Part shown: piece by piece, positions 1-9,153 of the stretch
Layout of the letters: every line of letters starts with the position of its first letter
Numbering within the stretch: position 1 is the first letter of the stretch
Assembly (NCBI GenBank): GCA_017464425.1
Contig: JAFUDX010000032.1
Span: 124,001 to 188,000, forward strand
Direction: 5' to 3'
Source: Treponema sp.
Lineage (GTDB): Bacteria; Spirochaetota; Spirochaetia; Treponematales; Treponemataceae
Length of the DNA: 64,000 bases
Translations under genes and position numbers: made by a program
The notes under the pieces: model-generated
Database searches by the model: none
Told to the model about the DNA's origin: nothing
Seen by the model: the letters and a program-made list of their open reading frames with translations, nothing else

Positions 1-435
1 AAGTTTGGCATCAATATCCGCATAGATGAATACATTGAGCAAATCTTTGTTGTCGATTTGGTCAGATGTTGAAAGAATGTAATCTGCACAGCGGCCAACG
101 ATAACGCACGGTTCTTTTGTAAGCCCCAGAATAATTTTGCGCTCAGCATTGAAAATTTGGTCTGCAAGCGGAAGATTTGCCTGTCCTACCGGCTGCCCCA
201 TGCCACCCGCCGAAGTACCAGCATAACTTGTACCCAAAAGAAGATTGTACAGCCAGCCAGAAGAAAGATTCTGCTCGGTTTTTTTGATGAAGTCCGCCGA
301 AAGACCGCTTTCTTCCGCAGCCATATCGATGATTTCTTTGTCATAGAACGCATAGCCAAGCTGCTCTGCCACCATTTTACCAATCAAGCGACCGCCTGAG
401 CCATATTCACGACTGATAGTAATATATTTTTTCAT
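1..435 (-). CDS. Cytidylate kinase-like family protein (3' end outside window)
   Basis: The reading frame is open from an ATG at 435 to the window edge, giving 145 residues without the C-terminus. It begins MKKYITISREYGSGG and carries a P-loop-like GSGGRLIGK motif near residues 12-20, then a DKEIIDMAAEESGLS segment typical of the AAA_26 cytidylate-kinase-like family. These proteins are P-loop nucleoside/nucleotide kinases whose substrate is often unknown. A GGAGG Shine-Dalgarno lies 6 nt upstream of the ATG. The divergent membrane-protein gene starts 75 bp away. Family assignment is by motif only. Confidence 0.75.
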   Translation of the reverse strand, partial: MKKYITISREYGSGGRLIGKMVAEQLGYAFYDKEIIDMAAEESGLSADFIKKTEQNLSSGWLYNLLLGTSYAGTSAGGMGQPVGQANLPLADQIFNAERKIILGLTKEPCVIVGRCADYILSTSDQIDNKDLLNVFIYADIDAKL

Positions 436-509
436 ATTGAGCCTCCATTAGAATACTAGATTTTTCACCCCATCCATTATATCATATTTTAAAAAAAAGG
501 GAGAATAAT

Positions 510-1892
510 ATGTGGATTTTAAAAGATTTTATCAACGATACCATCATTCCGCTCTTGCCGTGGGCACTTGTTTTTCTCGGTCTTGTCATTTTTTGCGCCG
601 AATTTGTCTGGACAGACCGAAAAACACTTTCTGAAGCGCAAAAACAAATCATCAAATCATTTTTTGCCTGCTCGCTCGCGGGTTTTATCACGACCTATTG
701 GGCGCACAGGATTCTCCCGCCAGAAAAGCAACCGATTCTTATTGCCTGCATCATTCTTCCTGTTCTTATTTTTCTGAACAATAATTTCATAAAAAAACAC
801 GATATTCCACGCGACTGGCAGATTGTCCTTTACATCTCGCTTGTTTTTGTTCCGCTCGCCGTAAAAGATTCCGCGCTTCTTGTTACGGGCTGTGCGGTAA
901 ACTGTTTGTTCTATACACTCGCAAATGCCCGCTCGTCTTCTAAAAAACTAAACAAGACAATCAATCAGGTTGACACAAAGCAAGTCAAAAAAAGCAAAAC
1001 GCTCTACGGTGGAATCATCCTTCTTTCTTACGCCCTTGCCGTCGCACTGGTATTCGCCTATCAGCACAAAGCCCCCATCACTTTTCTGTCAATGATTGTG
1101 CTATCTGCAATTACGGCAGTTTCCTTTGTGCTTTGGTATATAATCAACGACAAAGAACGAATCCACTATTACATGGCATTTGAGACGATTTTTCTCTTTC
1201 TGCCATTTTTATTCAATCCGTTCGAACACTTTTGGATTGGCTCTGCCGTCACGATTGCGGCATTGGTCTGGAACGAATATTTTTCTATCATTCTCGCAAA
1301 AAAATACAAGCAAGACCGATTTTTCATCTTCTCGCTCGGTCTCGAAGTTATTTCAATTTCGCTTACGATTGGAATCGCCTGTGCAGGCATGTTCTATCAA
1401 ACAATTCCGCTCTATGCAATCATTGTGGTAAACCTTGCCTCTCTTATTGCGCTCTTACTCTATTATGTGCTTTTTAGCATCGAAAATTACTGGATTTACA
1501 CGCTTCTTACGATTTTTTTGGTCTGTCTTTCGATTTTTACAAGTCCGTTCGGTCAGTTTTGGATTGTTTGTGCCGCGCTCTGCCTTCTACTTCCACTCAT
1601 TATCGCCGCGTTCAGGGAACATCACTGGCTGTTGATTGCCGCGCTTGCCTGCTTGATGGTGGCTGTGGCATGGCTGTGCATAATGGTACTTTCAGGGCAA
1701 ATGGATTTTGACAAGATTTTTGAACACATGCATATTTTTGGCGCGATGACTGGAAAAGGCCTTATCCAAGCGGACATCGTTCCGTTCGCGCTCAAGACTG
1801 GCCTTATCCCCGCATTGTGCATTTCAGTTCCGCTTATACTGGAATTGGTTTTGGGAACGATGATTTTAGTGCAACGAATCAGAAAACGCTAA
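510..1892 (+). CDS. Polytopic membrane protein of unknown function
   Basis: A 460-residue protein made almost entirely of hydrophobic segments, roughly a dozen predicted membrane helices from about residue 15 to the C-terminal LILELVLGTMILVQ helix, ending in a basic RIRKR tail. A polar, lysine-rich cytoplasmic loop lies near residues 140-165. No transporter, glycosyltransferase or protease signature is visible, so no function is assigned. The ATG at 510 follows a GGGAG Shine-Dalgarno. It stands alone, divergent from the kinase-like gene and convergent with the M16 pair. Confidence 0.7.
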   Translation: MWILKDFINDTIIPLLPWALVFLGLVIFCAEFVWTDRKTLSEAQKQIIKSFFACSLAGFITTYWAHRILPPEKQPILIACIILPVLIFLNNNFIKKHDIPRDWQIVLYISLVFVPLAVKDSALLVTGCAVNCLFYTLANARSSSKKLNKTINQVDTKQVKKSKTLYGGIILLSYALAVALVFAYQHKAPITFLSMIVLSAITAVSFVLWYIINDKERIHYYMAFETIFLFLPFLFNPFEHFWIGSAVTIAALVWNEYFSIILAKKYKQDRFFIFSLGLEVISISLTIGIACAGMFYQTIPLYAIIVVNLASLIALLLYYVLFSIENYWIYTLLTIFLVCLSIFTSPFGQFWIVCAALCLLLPLIIAAFREHHWLLIAALACLMVAVAWLCIMVLSGQMDFDKIFEHMHIFGAMTGKGLIQADIVPFALKTGLIPALCISVPLILELVLGTMILVQRIRKR

Positions 1893-1919
1893 AGTATAAA
1901 ATCATCGTTCTAGTGGCGG

Positions 1920-3329
1920 CTAGAAATCGTAATCATCAAGATTTTCTTCGCCGTCCACGATAACCCAGCAGGCAGCATCTTGCTTTGCGACTGGCTCTAT
2001 ATATTTTTTGAAAGCAGCAATTACATCTTTTGTAGCGACCTGCTGAATCAAATCAGCCCGTTCAAGATATGCCGATTCAGAATGAAGATAATTCATGCTT
2101 GAAACAATACTGTTCGCAACTCCAGAGGCAGTCTGAGAAGAGCTAAAGAGTGAAGTGATATATTTGTTTTTGTACTGCGCCATGTATTTATCAAGATGAT
2201 TCCCATCAAACGACAGAATTGCATCAAGAATCAATTTTTTGAGCTGTTTTTTCTCGCTTGCCTTGTACACCGAAATGACACCAACCATTTCCTTGCCACC
2301 GATAACACCCGTATTTATTGAATACACGGCACCAGACTTTTCGCGCACCTGAGAGAAAAACAATTCATCAAGGTACATCGTTGCAATGGCAAACGGAATA
2401 TAATCATCATCAGAACGGTTGGGGCACTCAAAGAATCCTGCGACATAGCCAGTGTTTCCCGCCTGCTCGTTCGCAACACGAACCGCTTTTGCGTTCACGG
2501 GGATTTTTGGGATTTTTGGAATAGAGAATGCCTTACGCGGAATATTGCCAAAGTTCTGCTCCAGTGAAGCCGTAAAATCATTGATTAAATCCGCACTGAA
2601 GTTACCGACAACGACAAATTTTATTCGCAATGCGTTTATAAGGCTCTGATACAATCCCTTCGCAAGATTTAAATTAAGATTTTTGTATGATTCTTCGGTG
2701 ATTGAAGAGGTAGTGGCATACGGATGACCTTCAAAAGCCGTTTTTGAAAGCGCAAGGCTCAACGCCCCAGACGGATCCGATTTTTTGCTTGCGATTGCAG
2801 AAGAAGCCTCCGTCATTTTCTGATTGTAGTCAGCTTCTGAAAGCGTTGGATTCATCATACAATCCGAGAAAATAGCAAGGACTTCAGACAAGTCTCGCTG
2901 AATGCAGACAAAGCCCGCCGTTGCGTAATCTTTGCCAGAAGAAGAAGTAAATGAAAAACTCTTTTCGTATTCGAGTTGGGAAATTGTATCGTATGAATAT
3001 TTTTCTGAACCGCGAAGAACTAAATCAAGGGTTAAATCTTCAAGACCGCCCATGCTCGCGTCCAATGCGCTCGTTCCGCCCTCAAAAACCATTCGGAAAA
3101 CAACGATTTTGCTGCCCCGATTCTGCTTGTAAACGACGGGAATGCCATTGGTAAGATAGCGTTTGGTAAAATCCTCGACCGTTCCAAGAGGAGCTTCTTC
3201 AATGCCTTTAGTAGAGCCACAGGAAGTAAAACTGCCAGCAGAGAAAAGCAAAACGAATACAGAACAGAGCGTGATAAATGTGCGTACGAATATATTTTTA
3301 TTTTTAGTCATAAAATAAGCCAATTGCAT
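1920..3329 (-). CDS. M16-family lipoprotein lacking the zinc site (inactive partner)
   Basis: This 469-residue protein has an N-terminal signal peptide and a lipobox around SAGSFTSCG (Cys near residue 37), so it is probably a lipoprotein. The rest has the M16 (insulinase/pitrilysin) fold pattern, but the HxxEH zinc motif is replaced by a GGLEDLTLDL segment, so it should not hydrolyse peptides itself. Its C-terminal half keeps the substrate-binding arginine/tyrosine region (REKSGAVYSI). It follows the active M16 gene after 11 nt, behind a GGGGGA Shine-Dalgarno. Active/inactive M16 pairs commonly form heterodimers, which is the inferred role here. Confidence 0.8.
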   Translation of the reverse strand: MQLAYFMTKNKNIFVRTFITLCSVFVLLFSAGSFTSCGSTKGIEEAPLGTVEDFTKRYLTNGIPVVYKQNRGSKIVVFRMVFEGGTSALDASMGGLEDLTLDLVLRGSEKYSYDTISQLEYEKSFSFTSSSGKDYATAGFVCIQRDLSEVLAIFSDCMMNPTLSEADYNQKMTEASSAIASKKSDPSGALSLALSKTAFEGHPYATTSSITEESYKNLNLNLAKGLYQSLINALRIKFVVVGNFSADLINDFTASLEQNFGNIPRKAFSIPKIPKIPVNAKAVRVANEQAGNTGYVAGFFECPNRSDDDYIPFAIATMYLDELFFSQVREKSGAVYSINTGVIGGKEMVGVISVYKASEKKQLKKLILDAILSFDGNHLDKYMAQYKNKYITSLFSSSQTASGVANSIVSSMNYLHSESAYLERADLIQQVATKDVIAAFKKYIEPVAKQDAACWVIVDGEENLDDYDF

Positions 3330-3340
3330 GATATCCCCCG

Positions 3341-4882
3341 TTATTTTGCGTCATTCTGAGCGACAAAATCTTTTTGCCAGAACGCATTCTCTTCCGTAAT
3401 TTGTTCATAGCCATGATTTTCAAAGGCACTTTTATACTGTGCCCAGACTCCAGGACTTACGCTCACGATGAGTGTTCCACTTCGGTTTTCAAGATAATTC
3501 TGAACAAACGAAAGGACATCCTCTTCCGTTGTGCGGGCAATATTTTGGTCATATGAGAAGAAGTAGTCAGAGCCACACGTTGACCAGAAATATGAAAGTG
3601 ACGCAAGAATCGATTTTGCACTTTCAAGCTCATAGATGCGAGAATCAGCAAGCTGCTGCAAAACGCTTGCAATTGCATTGTCCTTAAAGAAAAGCTCTCT
3701 GTCAGACATGGAAGGAATTGCCTTTTCTTTTAAAAGTGAAAGGAAGGCGTCGGCCTTTTCTGCAGGATTCATATTGTCTTTGCGGAATGTACGGAATGTA
3801 CCGAATCCATAGTTTGTATCAACTTTTTGAGATGGATTATTCATCATTGCGGCAGAAAAACCAATCAGTGCGCTTGCACGCCGTGTGGGATATGAAACAC
3901 CCACATAATCACTTTCTGGAATTCCAAGCTCACGGGCAGACGTAAATGTCGTCGCAAACAGTCCTTTGGGATTATTCGCAATCGTCAGCCAGACATCGGC
4001 TGCATAAGTGTCAGCGGCATCAGTCTCACCATCAGGACCGCGCAGATAATAGCCAACCTGTATCATCGAATCGGAATTTCCTGGATTTACAAACACCAGT
4101 TTTTTATCATGAGGAAGCGGATTTTTTGCGCCAGGAAGCTCGAATGATGTTTTTGCGACAGGATTCTGCCAGTCGCCATAAATTTCTTTGACATAATTAT
4201 AGACATCATCATGATTGACATTGCCGCCAACAAAAATCGCCGAATTTGAGGGAACATAATATTTTTTCTGAATATCACGAAGCGAATCAACACTTGCACT
4301 TTCTACAGCAGCAGGACTTCCAGCAGGATCGACACGCCATGCACCGTCAGGGAACATCGTCTTAAACAGTGCCGCAGTGCGAATATGCGCAGGATCGGTA
4401 AAATCGGCATTTATTTCCGCCAAAACGACCGCCTTTTCATTTTCAAGTTCCTGCATGTCGATTTTGGGAGTGCGAATCGCATATGACCAAAATTCAAGGC
4501 CGTCTCGGACTTTTGACGCGGGAATGGTAAAGTAATAGTTTACACGGTCAACACCAGTCGAGCCGTTTTGATCCGTCTGCCCCAGCATGTTCGATGCCAT
4601 AGTGAATTCGTCCTGATTCGCATAGCGGTCATTGCCTTTGAACATCATGTGCTCATACAGGTGGAACAAACCAGCCGTGGAAGGAGTCTGAGTAACGGCA
4701 CCCGCGCGAACCGCGATTTCGATGTACGCAAGCGGTGCCGCATCATTTTCGGCAACAAAAAGCTCCAGCCCGTTGTCAAGTTTATACCGATAAAGCCCCG
4801 TAATTGAAGTGAGTTCCGCAAAAGCAAAAGACAAAAGCGAAACGAGACCGACAAAAAAACATTTTTTGAACTTGGTGAACAT
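3341..4882 (-). CDS. M16-family zinc peptidase, exported
   Basis: A 513-residue protein with a signal peptide (cleavage near residue 22, after SFAFA) and a canonical HxxEH motif at residues 74-78 (HLYEH). A downstream glutamate-rich ENEKAVVLAE segment fits the third zinc ligand. Two M16 half-domains can be recognised. It is expected to degrade peptides in the periplasm or at the envelope, with the downstream catalytically dead partner completing the clamshell. The ATG at 4882 is the first of the frame and leuA ends 46 bp upstream. The physiological substrate cannot be read from the sequence. Confidence 0.85.
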   Translation of the reverse strand: MFTKFKKCFFVGLVSLLSFAFAELTSITGLYRYKLDNGLELFVAENDAAPLAYIEIAVRAGAVTQTPSTAGLFHLYEHMMFKGNDRYANQDEFTMASNMLGQTDQNGSTGVDRVNYYFTIPASKVRDGLEFWSYAIRTPKIDMQELENEKAVVLAEINADFTDPAHIRTAALFKTMFPDGAWRVDPAGSPAAVESASVDSLRDIQKKYYVPSNSAIFVGGNVNHDDVYNYVKEIYGDWQNPVAKTSFELPGAKNPLPHDKKLVFVNPGNSDSMIQVGYYLRGPDGETDAADTYAADVWLTIANNPKGLFATTFTSARELGIPESDYVGVSYPTRRASALIGFSAAMMNNPSQKVDTNYGFGTFRTFRKDNMNPAEKADAFLSLLKEKAIPSMSDRELFFKDNAIASVLQQLADSRIYELESAKSILASLSYFWSTCGSDYFFSYDQNIARTTEEDVLSFVQNYLENRSGTLIVSVSPGVWAQYKSAFENHGYEQITEENAFWQKDFVAQNDAK

Positions 4883-4928
4883 ACTTTATTATCGTACCAA
4901 ATTCTAAAAAAAATGAGAAGAAGCCTGC

Positions 4929-6599
4929 CTATTGGTTCAGGGCGGAAATTACGGCCTGAATACCCGCCTTTCCGACATTGCTTGACTTTCCGACACCCCA
5001 TTTTTGCGTGCCATCGTGCTTGGTGATTTGCACATAGGCGACCGCGTAGGTGTCACTTCCCATACCGACCGAATGTTCGTGGAACGCGGTGATGTTGAAT
5101 TCGGGAATCGGTGTTTTTGCAAGTGCGGAAACGAATGAGTCAAGCGGACCGTTACCTTTGCCGCCAATTGAAATCTTTTCGCCGTTATACAGAATCACGC
5201 CACGACAAGAGACATTCTCTCGTGCATCGTGTCCTTCAAGCTGCGTTGAAGCCAAATCAAGCACACTAATCGGCTCTTTTTTGCTAATCCACTGCTCTTC
5301 AAAGAATTTGAGAATTTCTTCAGGCTGCAATTCACGCTGAGCGGCATCGCTTTTGGCTTTGATGAGCTCGCCGATTGCTCCCTGCATTGCCTTTGGAATC
5401 GCGTAGCCGTAGTTGTGTTCGAGAATGAAGCTTGCCCCACCCTTTCCGCTCTGAGAATTGATGCGGATAATGCCCTCGTATTTTCGCCCGATGTCGTGCG
5501 GGTCGATAAGAAGATAGGGAACATCCCAAGTGGCGTCCTCTGGCATTTTGGCACGCGCGGCAAAGCCTTTTGCGATTGCGTCCTGATGACCGCCAGAAAG
5601 CGCGGTGTACGCCAAGCCGCCCGCATAAGGAGAGCGCGGATTGATTTCCATTTTTGTGTATTCTTGGTACGCGTCTGCAATGTCGGGCAGATTTGAAAAA
5701 TCAAGTTCAGGGTCAACGCCCTCACTGAACATGTTGAGCGCGACCGTTACAATGTCCAAATTTCCCGTGCGCTCGCCGTTTCCGAACAAGCAGCCTTCAA
5801 CTCTGTCTGCCCCTGCAAGCAAGCCCAATTCACAGGAAGCAACTCCCGTTCCACGGTCATTGTGGCAATGCGTTGAGATAATCACACAGTCGCGGTGAGA
5901 GATTTTCTGCGCAAAGTATTCGATTGAATCAGCATAGATGTTCGGCGTGTAGCACTCAACGGTGGTGGGCAAATTGAAGATGATTTTGTTCTCTTTTGAG
6001 TAGCCCCACTCGCTTCCAACCGCTTCGCAAATTTCAATCGCATAGTCAATTTCGGTCATTGAAAAACTTTCCGGGCTGTATTCAAGGCGGATTCGCTTTC
6101 GCTCGTCTTCACTCAAATCTTTCATGCAGTCTTTGATGACTTTTACGCCGTCAGTCGCAATTTTGATAATTTCTTCTTTTGATTTATTGAAAGTGTATTT
6201 TCGCTGGGCAGGAGATGTTGAGTTGTAAATATGGAAGATAACGCTCGGCGCGCCCTTAATGCACTCCATTGTGCGGCGGACGAGTTTTTCGCGAGCCTGA
6301 CAGAGCACCTGAATCGTGACATCGCTCGGAATGCGGTTTTCATCGATTAAGCGGCGGATAAAATCATATTCGGTGTCGCTTGCACTCGGAAAGCCGATTT
6401 CGATTTCCTTAAAGCCAAGTTTTACAAGGAGGTCAAAGAAAGCAAGTTTTGTTTCGATTCCCATCGGGTCGATGAGAGCCTGATTTCCGTCGCGAAGGTC
6501 AACCGAGCACCAAATCGGCGCCTTTGTGATTCTTTTTGAAGGCCATGCACGATTCTGAATCGGAATTGAAGGAAATGGTTTGTACTTTTTTGCATTCAT
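4929..6599 (-). CDS. leuA: 2-isopropylmalate synthase, long (LeuA2-type) form
   Basis: A 556-residue enzyme catalysing condensation of acetyl-CoA with 2-oxoisovalerate, the first committed step of leucine synthesis. The N-terminal TIM barrel shows SVDLRDGNQAL near residue 35 and the metal-binding THCHNDRGTG motif near residue 245; the GNGERTGNLD motif follows. The C-terminal third is the regulatory LeuA dimer domain. The length matches the approximately 550-residue form that starts near FPSIPIQNRAWPSK. An AAGGAG Shine-Dalgarno precedes the ATG at 6599. Upstream, a leucine-codon leader peptide and intrinsic terminator indicate attenuation control by charged tRNA-Leu. Confidence 0.95.
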   Translation of the reverse strand: MNAKKYKPFPSIPIQNRAWPSKRITKAPIWCSVDLRDGNQALIDPMGIETKLAFFDLLVKLGFKEIEIGFPSASDTEYDFIRRLIDENRIPSDVTIQVLCQAREKLVRRTMECIKGAPSVIFHIYNSTSPAQRKYTFNKSKEEIIKIATDGVKVIKDCMKDLSEDERKRIRLEYSPESFSMTEIDYAIEICEAVGSEWGYSKENKIIFNLPTTVECYTPNIYADSIEYFAQKISHRDCVIISTHCHNDRGTGVASCELGLLAGADRVEGCLFGNGERTGNLDIVTVALNMFSEGVDPELDFSNLPDIADAYQEYTKMEINPRSPYAGGLAYTALSGGHQDAIAKGFAARAKMPEDATWDVPYLLIDPHDIGRKYEGIIRINSQSGKGGASFILEHNYGYAIPKAMQGAIGELIKAKSDAAQRELQPEEILKFFEEQWISKKEPISVLDLASTQLEGHDARENVSCRGVILYNGEKISIGGKGNGPLDSFVSALAKTPIPEFNITAFHEHSVGMGSDTYAVAYVQITKHDGTQKWGVGKSSNVGKAGIQAVISALNQ

Positions 6600-6663
6600 T
6601 TTGAAACTCCTTAGATTAGATTCTGAAACGAGTTCAGAATGACAGTTTTGTCATTTAATTGTC

Positions 6664-6711
6664 ATGCCGAACTCGACCGCTTTCGTTATTGCGGTCGCTT
6701 CGTTTCGGCAT
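6664..6711. repeat. Nested inverted repeat in the leuA leader
   Basis: Outer arms ATGCCGAA / TTCGGCAT (6664-6671, 6704-6711) enclose inner arms CGACCGC / GCGGTCG (6674-6680, 6691-6697). It lies between the attenuator and the leuA start, next to sequence resembling the dispersed 'TCAGAATGACA' intergenic text that recurs near 38500. It is probably a REP-like element rather than part of the attenuator. Confidence 0.6.
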
Positions 6712-6726
6712 CTCGCTAATAAAAAA

Positions 6727-6752
6727 AGACCTGCTGCCAAAGCAACAGGTCT
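6727..6752 (-). terminator. Intrinsic terminator of the leu attenuator
   Basis: On the minus strand an 11-bp stem (AGACCTGTTGC / GCAGCAGGTCT, one G-T wobble) with a TTTG loop is followed directly by seven T, a textbook intrinsic terminator. It sits about 130 bp upstream of leuA and 43 bp downstream of the leader-peptide stop. The 10-nt segment at the leader stop codon (plus 6786-6795) pairs at 9 of 10 positions with the loop-side arm (plus 6736-6745), which would break this stem and serve as an antiterminator. Confidence 0.85.
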
Positions 6753-6794
6753 TGTAAAGTGCGAATTTTTTACCACCACAAAGCCTTGTTTTGG

Positions 6795-6848
6795 CTAATT
6801 TGAATGAGAATCAATCAAAAGTAGTAGTGATAGTGTAAACATATTCAT
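6795..6848 (-). CDS. leuL: Leucine leader peptide (attenuation)
   Basis: A 17-residue open frame reading MNMFTLSLLLLIDSHSN, with five leucine codons (three of them CTA) around positions 6-11, four of them consecutive. It starts 22 nt after the upstream DUF4954 stop codon and is followed by a strong terminator and then leuA. Consecutive codons for the end-product amino acid before a terminator is the classic layout of ribosome-mediated attenuation. The Shine-Dalgarno is poor. The gene symbol is by analogy with leu operon leaders. Confidence 0.8.
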   Translation of the reverse strand: MNMFTLSLLLLIDSHSN

Positions 6849-6869
6849 AGTATGACTTTTTAAGAGGTT

Positions 6870-9047
6870 TTAGTCAATAGACAAAGAAGTTAATTCAGTA
6901 AATAAAGTTTTTACTCGTTTTTCAAAAATTTCGGTCTGTTCCTTCATTTCAAGAATAAACTCATTGTCCGTGATTCCGCCCAGAACGGCATCCATTTCAC
7001 GAGCGTTGCGGAATGTCTGCATTCGGAATTCATCATCAAAGTCTTTCATTCGGGAAATCAAAACAGCATCATACATTTTTTGATTCGCAATCTGCACATC
7101 CTCAATGATTCCATCGTACACTTTTTTGTCAAATTCAGAGATTGGCCGTCCATACAATTTTTCAAGAAGATTCAGCGCATAAGAAACCTTGTATTCATTA
7201 TATTTGCTCTGGCACGCATTATAAAACTCGTGCACCTGATCCCAAGAGCATATCGTTTCGTTCTTAATCAAATCAAAAAGCTCGTTAAGCGCATTTTCTG
7301 TCACTATCTGACCGCCGACATTGACCCATTTTTGATAAATCGGACGCAGAGAAATCGCTTTTATATCATCGTAAGAAAGGCTTTTTTTGCCGTTTTTTTC
7401 GCAATACTCGCACAGAGTTCGAACGGCAAAATATTTTACGATTCTTCGGTAGGCTTTGTACGCTTTTACCGGCTTTATGATGACCGCTCCATATTTTTTT
7501 TGAGCAGACGCGTCGCTTAATGTGAACGAAGCATTTGGATTTTGATGAAGGAAATCCTTTGCAATTCGGTACAACTCATCTTTTGATGATGCGGCAAGTG
7601 CCGTTTCGTTTTTGAGCGCAACAAGATAGTCCCCAGTAAGGCTGATTATTTTTCGCAGCGCAACTTCAATTTCCTGAATCGTATCGGGAGCGAACGGGTC
7701 TGTTTCGATGTGCTGGATTTTTGTCTTTCGTTTGTCGCGCTTTTCAAATTTTGCCTTGTTCCGTGCGACGGCATACATATTGTACATGAACGAATACGCC
7801 GGAATAATCGTAACCGGCTGGCAAGGACCATTGCTTGCTACCAGTGAGAACGGATAGGTAATATTCAGCTCGTTTTGGTAGCTTCCCTTTGCAACCAGCG
7901 TAAAACTTGCAAAACGAGAATTATGCTTAAAATCAGAGCACAAGCCCGGCCAGAATCCGCGCCCCGCATACATTTCGCCATCTGCGGCACGAGAATTGTG
8001 ATTTGAGCCAATCGTTGCCCCAGAAGCAATGTTGCTCTGCCCCGCAACAGTAGAAGCAATCAAGAACGAAGAATTGTGATGCTGTTCATGGAACGGGAAA
8101 ATGAGATTGTTTAAAATCTCACAGCATGAGACCGTAGAATTATCACCCAAAATAGAATTTAAAAGACGCGCACCATATTTAAGCTGGCAATTCCGCCCAA
8201 TCACGAATCGGACAGCGACCGCCTGATAGAATGCCTTTGACGCAGGATTCATAATGCCGTTGACAAGCTCCACGCCTTCCCCGATTTGCGATGGTTCTTC
8301 ATCAGTGGAAAGAATCGTAATATTTTTGAGTTTGAACGCGCCTTTTATGTAAGCACTGTCGCCAATTTTTGCATCTTTTAAAAGCGTCGTGTTTTTGATA
8401 ACAACATCGTTCCCCGTGATGCCGAATGTGTTGAGTTCCTTTGAGAACTGATTTTCCGTCAATTCGATAAATCGCTGCTGAAGAACGGAATCATCCCGAA
8501 ATTTTGACCAAATATAAGCATCCGCAGGAATCATATTCTCAAACGCAAGCACCGCCCGCGCGTCATTTTCATTGCCCACGCCAATCCAGATTCGGTTTGA
8601 CTCAGGCTCGCCCGCTTTCAAAATACCATTTCCGAATTTTGAATGGTTCGTGCACGACATTTCTTGAATATTGAAGAGAATATTGCGGTTCCCGATTTTG
8701 TAATTCGACAGGTAATGCACATTACGGACGGCACAATCATCGCCAATCACGACATTTTCCAGATACGAATTATACAGTCCTTCCGTAAGGGAAAGATCAT
8801 GGTATTTAAGGTTAGAAGCCGAAAGATTTCCAATCACAAGAAAGCCATGAATTTCACAGCCAGAAATAAGCGAAACATCAAACGCCTTTTCACTCACCCA
8901 CACATTTTTCCATGTGGCATCAGAATTTGTATTCGTTGCTTTTAAGAATTCAATTTCTTCAGATTTTAAAGGCCGTTTTCCAGCAAGGAATGAGGAATAG
9001 AATTGAGGAAGTGTTTCAGAATTCTTGACTTTACTGACTTGTACCAT
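6870..9047 (-). CDS. DUF4954 family protein (left-handed beta-helix-like)
   Basis: A 725-residue protein matching the DUF4954 family known mainly from treponemes and Bacteroidetes. Residues from about 65 to 430 are rich in hexapeptide-like repeats (for example ATIGSNHNS, SKFGNGIL, ARLLNSILGDNS), the pattern of a left-handed parallel beta-helix as in acyl- and nucleotidyl-transferase partners. The C-terminal 250 residues are helical. Function is not established. The ATG at 9047 has no Shine-Dalgarno but a TAGAAT hexamer 7 nt upstream, consistent with a leaderless or near-leaderless message. Confidence 0.8.
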   Translation of the reverse strand: MVQVSKVKNSETLPQFYSSFLAGKRPLKSEEIEFLKATNTNSDATWKNVWVSEKAFDVSLISGCEIHGFLVIGNLSASNLKYHDLSLTEGLYNSYLENVVIGDDCAVRNVHYLSNYKIGNRNILFNIQEMSCTNHSKFGNGILKAGEPESNRIWIGVGNENDARAVLAFENMIPADAYIWSKFRDDSVLQQRFIELTENQFSKELNTFGITGNDVVIKNTTLLKDAKIGDSAYIKGAFKLKNITILSTDEEPSQIGEGVELVNGIMNPASKAFYQAVAVRFVIGRNCQLKYGARLLNSILGDNSTVSCCEILNNLIFPFHEQHHNSSFLIASTVAGQSNIASGATIGSNHNSRAADGEMYAGRGFWPGLCSDFKHNSRFASFTLVAKGSYQNELNITYPFSLVASNGPCQPVTIIPAYSFMYNMYAVARNKAKFEKRDKRKTKIQHIETDPFAPDTIQEIEVALRKIISLTGDYLVALKNETALAASSKDELYRIAKDFLHQNPNASFTLSDASAQKKYGAVIIKPVKAYKAYRRIVKYFAVRTLCEYCEKNGKKSLSYDDIKAISLRPIYQKWVNVGGQIVTENALNELFDLIKNETICSWDQVHEFYNACQSKYNEYKVSYALNLLEKLYGRPISEFDKKVYDGIIEDVQIANQKMYDAVLISRMKDFDDEFRMQTFRNAREMDAVLGGITDNEFILEMKEQTEIFEKRVKTLFTELTSLSID

Positions 9048-9054
9048 ACTATCT

Positions 9055-9060
9055 ATTCTA
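9055..9060 (-). promoter_or_regulatory. Probable -10 element for the DUF4954 gene
   Basis: TAGAAT on the minus strand ends 7 nt before the ATG; no ribosome-binding site is present. A clear -35 is not seen. It fits the leaderless arrangement found at several other genes in this window. Confidence 0.4.
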
Positions 9061-9141
9061 ATTCATTTGAGAAAAGATTTCTACATTTTAAAATAATCTG
9101 ATACGCATGAAAAATTGCTACACGCTTTTTTGTTTTGTAGG

Positions 9142-9147
9142 TATACT
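9142..9147 (+). promoter_or_regulatory. -10 element of rmuC, leaderless start
   Basis: TATACT is followed by exactly 6 nt and then the ATG at 9154, so a normal transcription start would fall on the A of the start codon. No Shine-Dalgarno lies at a usable distance. Confidence 0.55.
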
Positions 9148-9153
9148 GTCACT

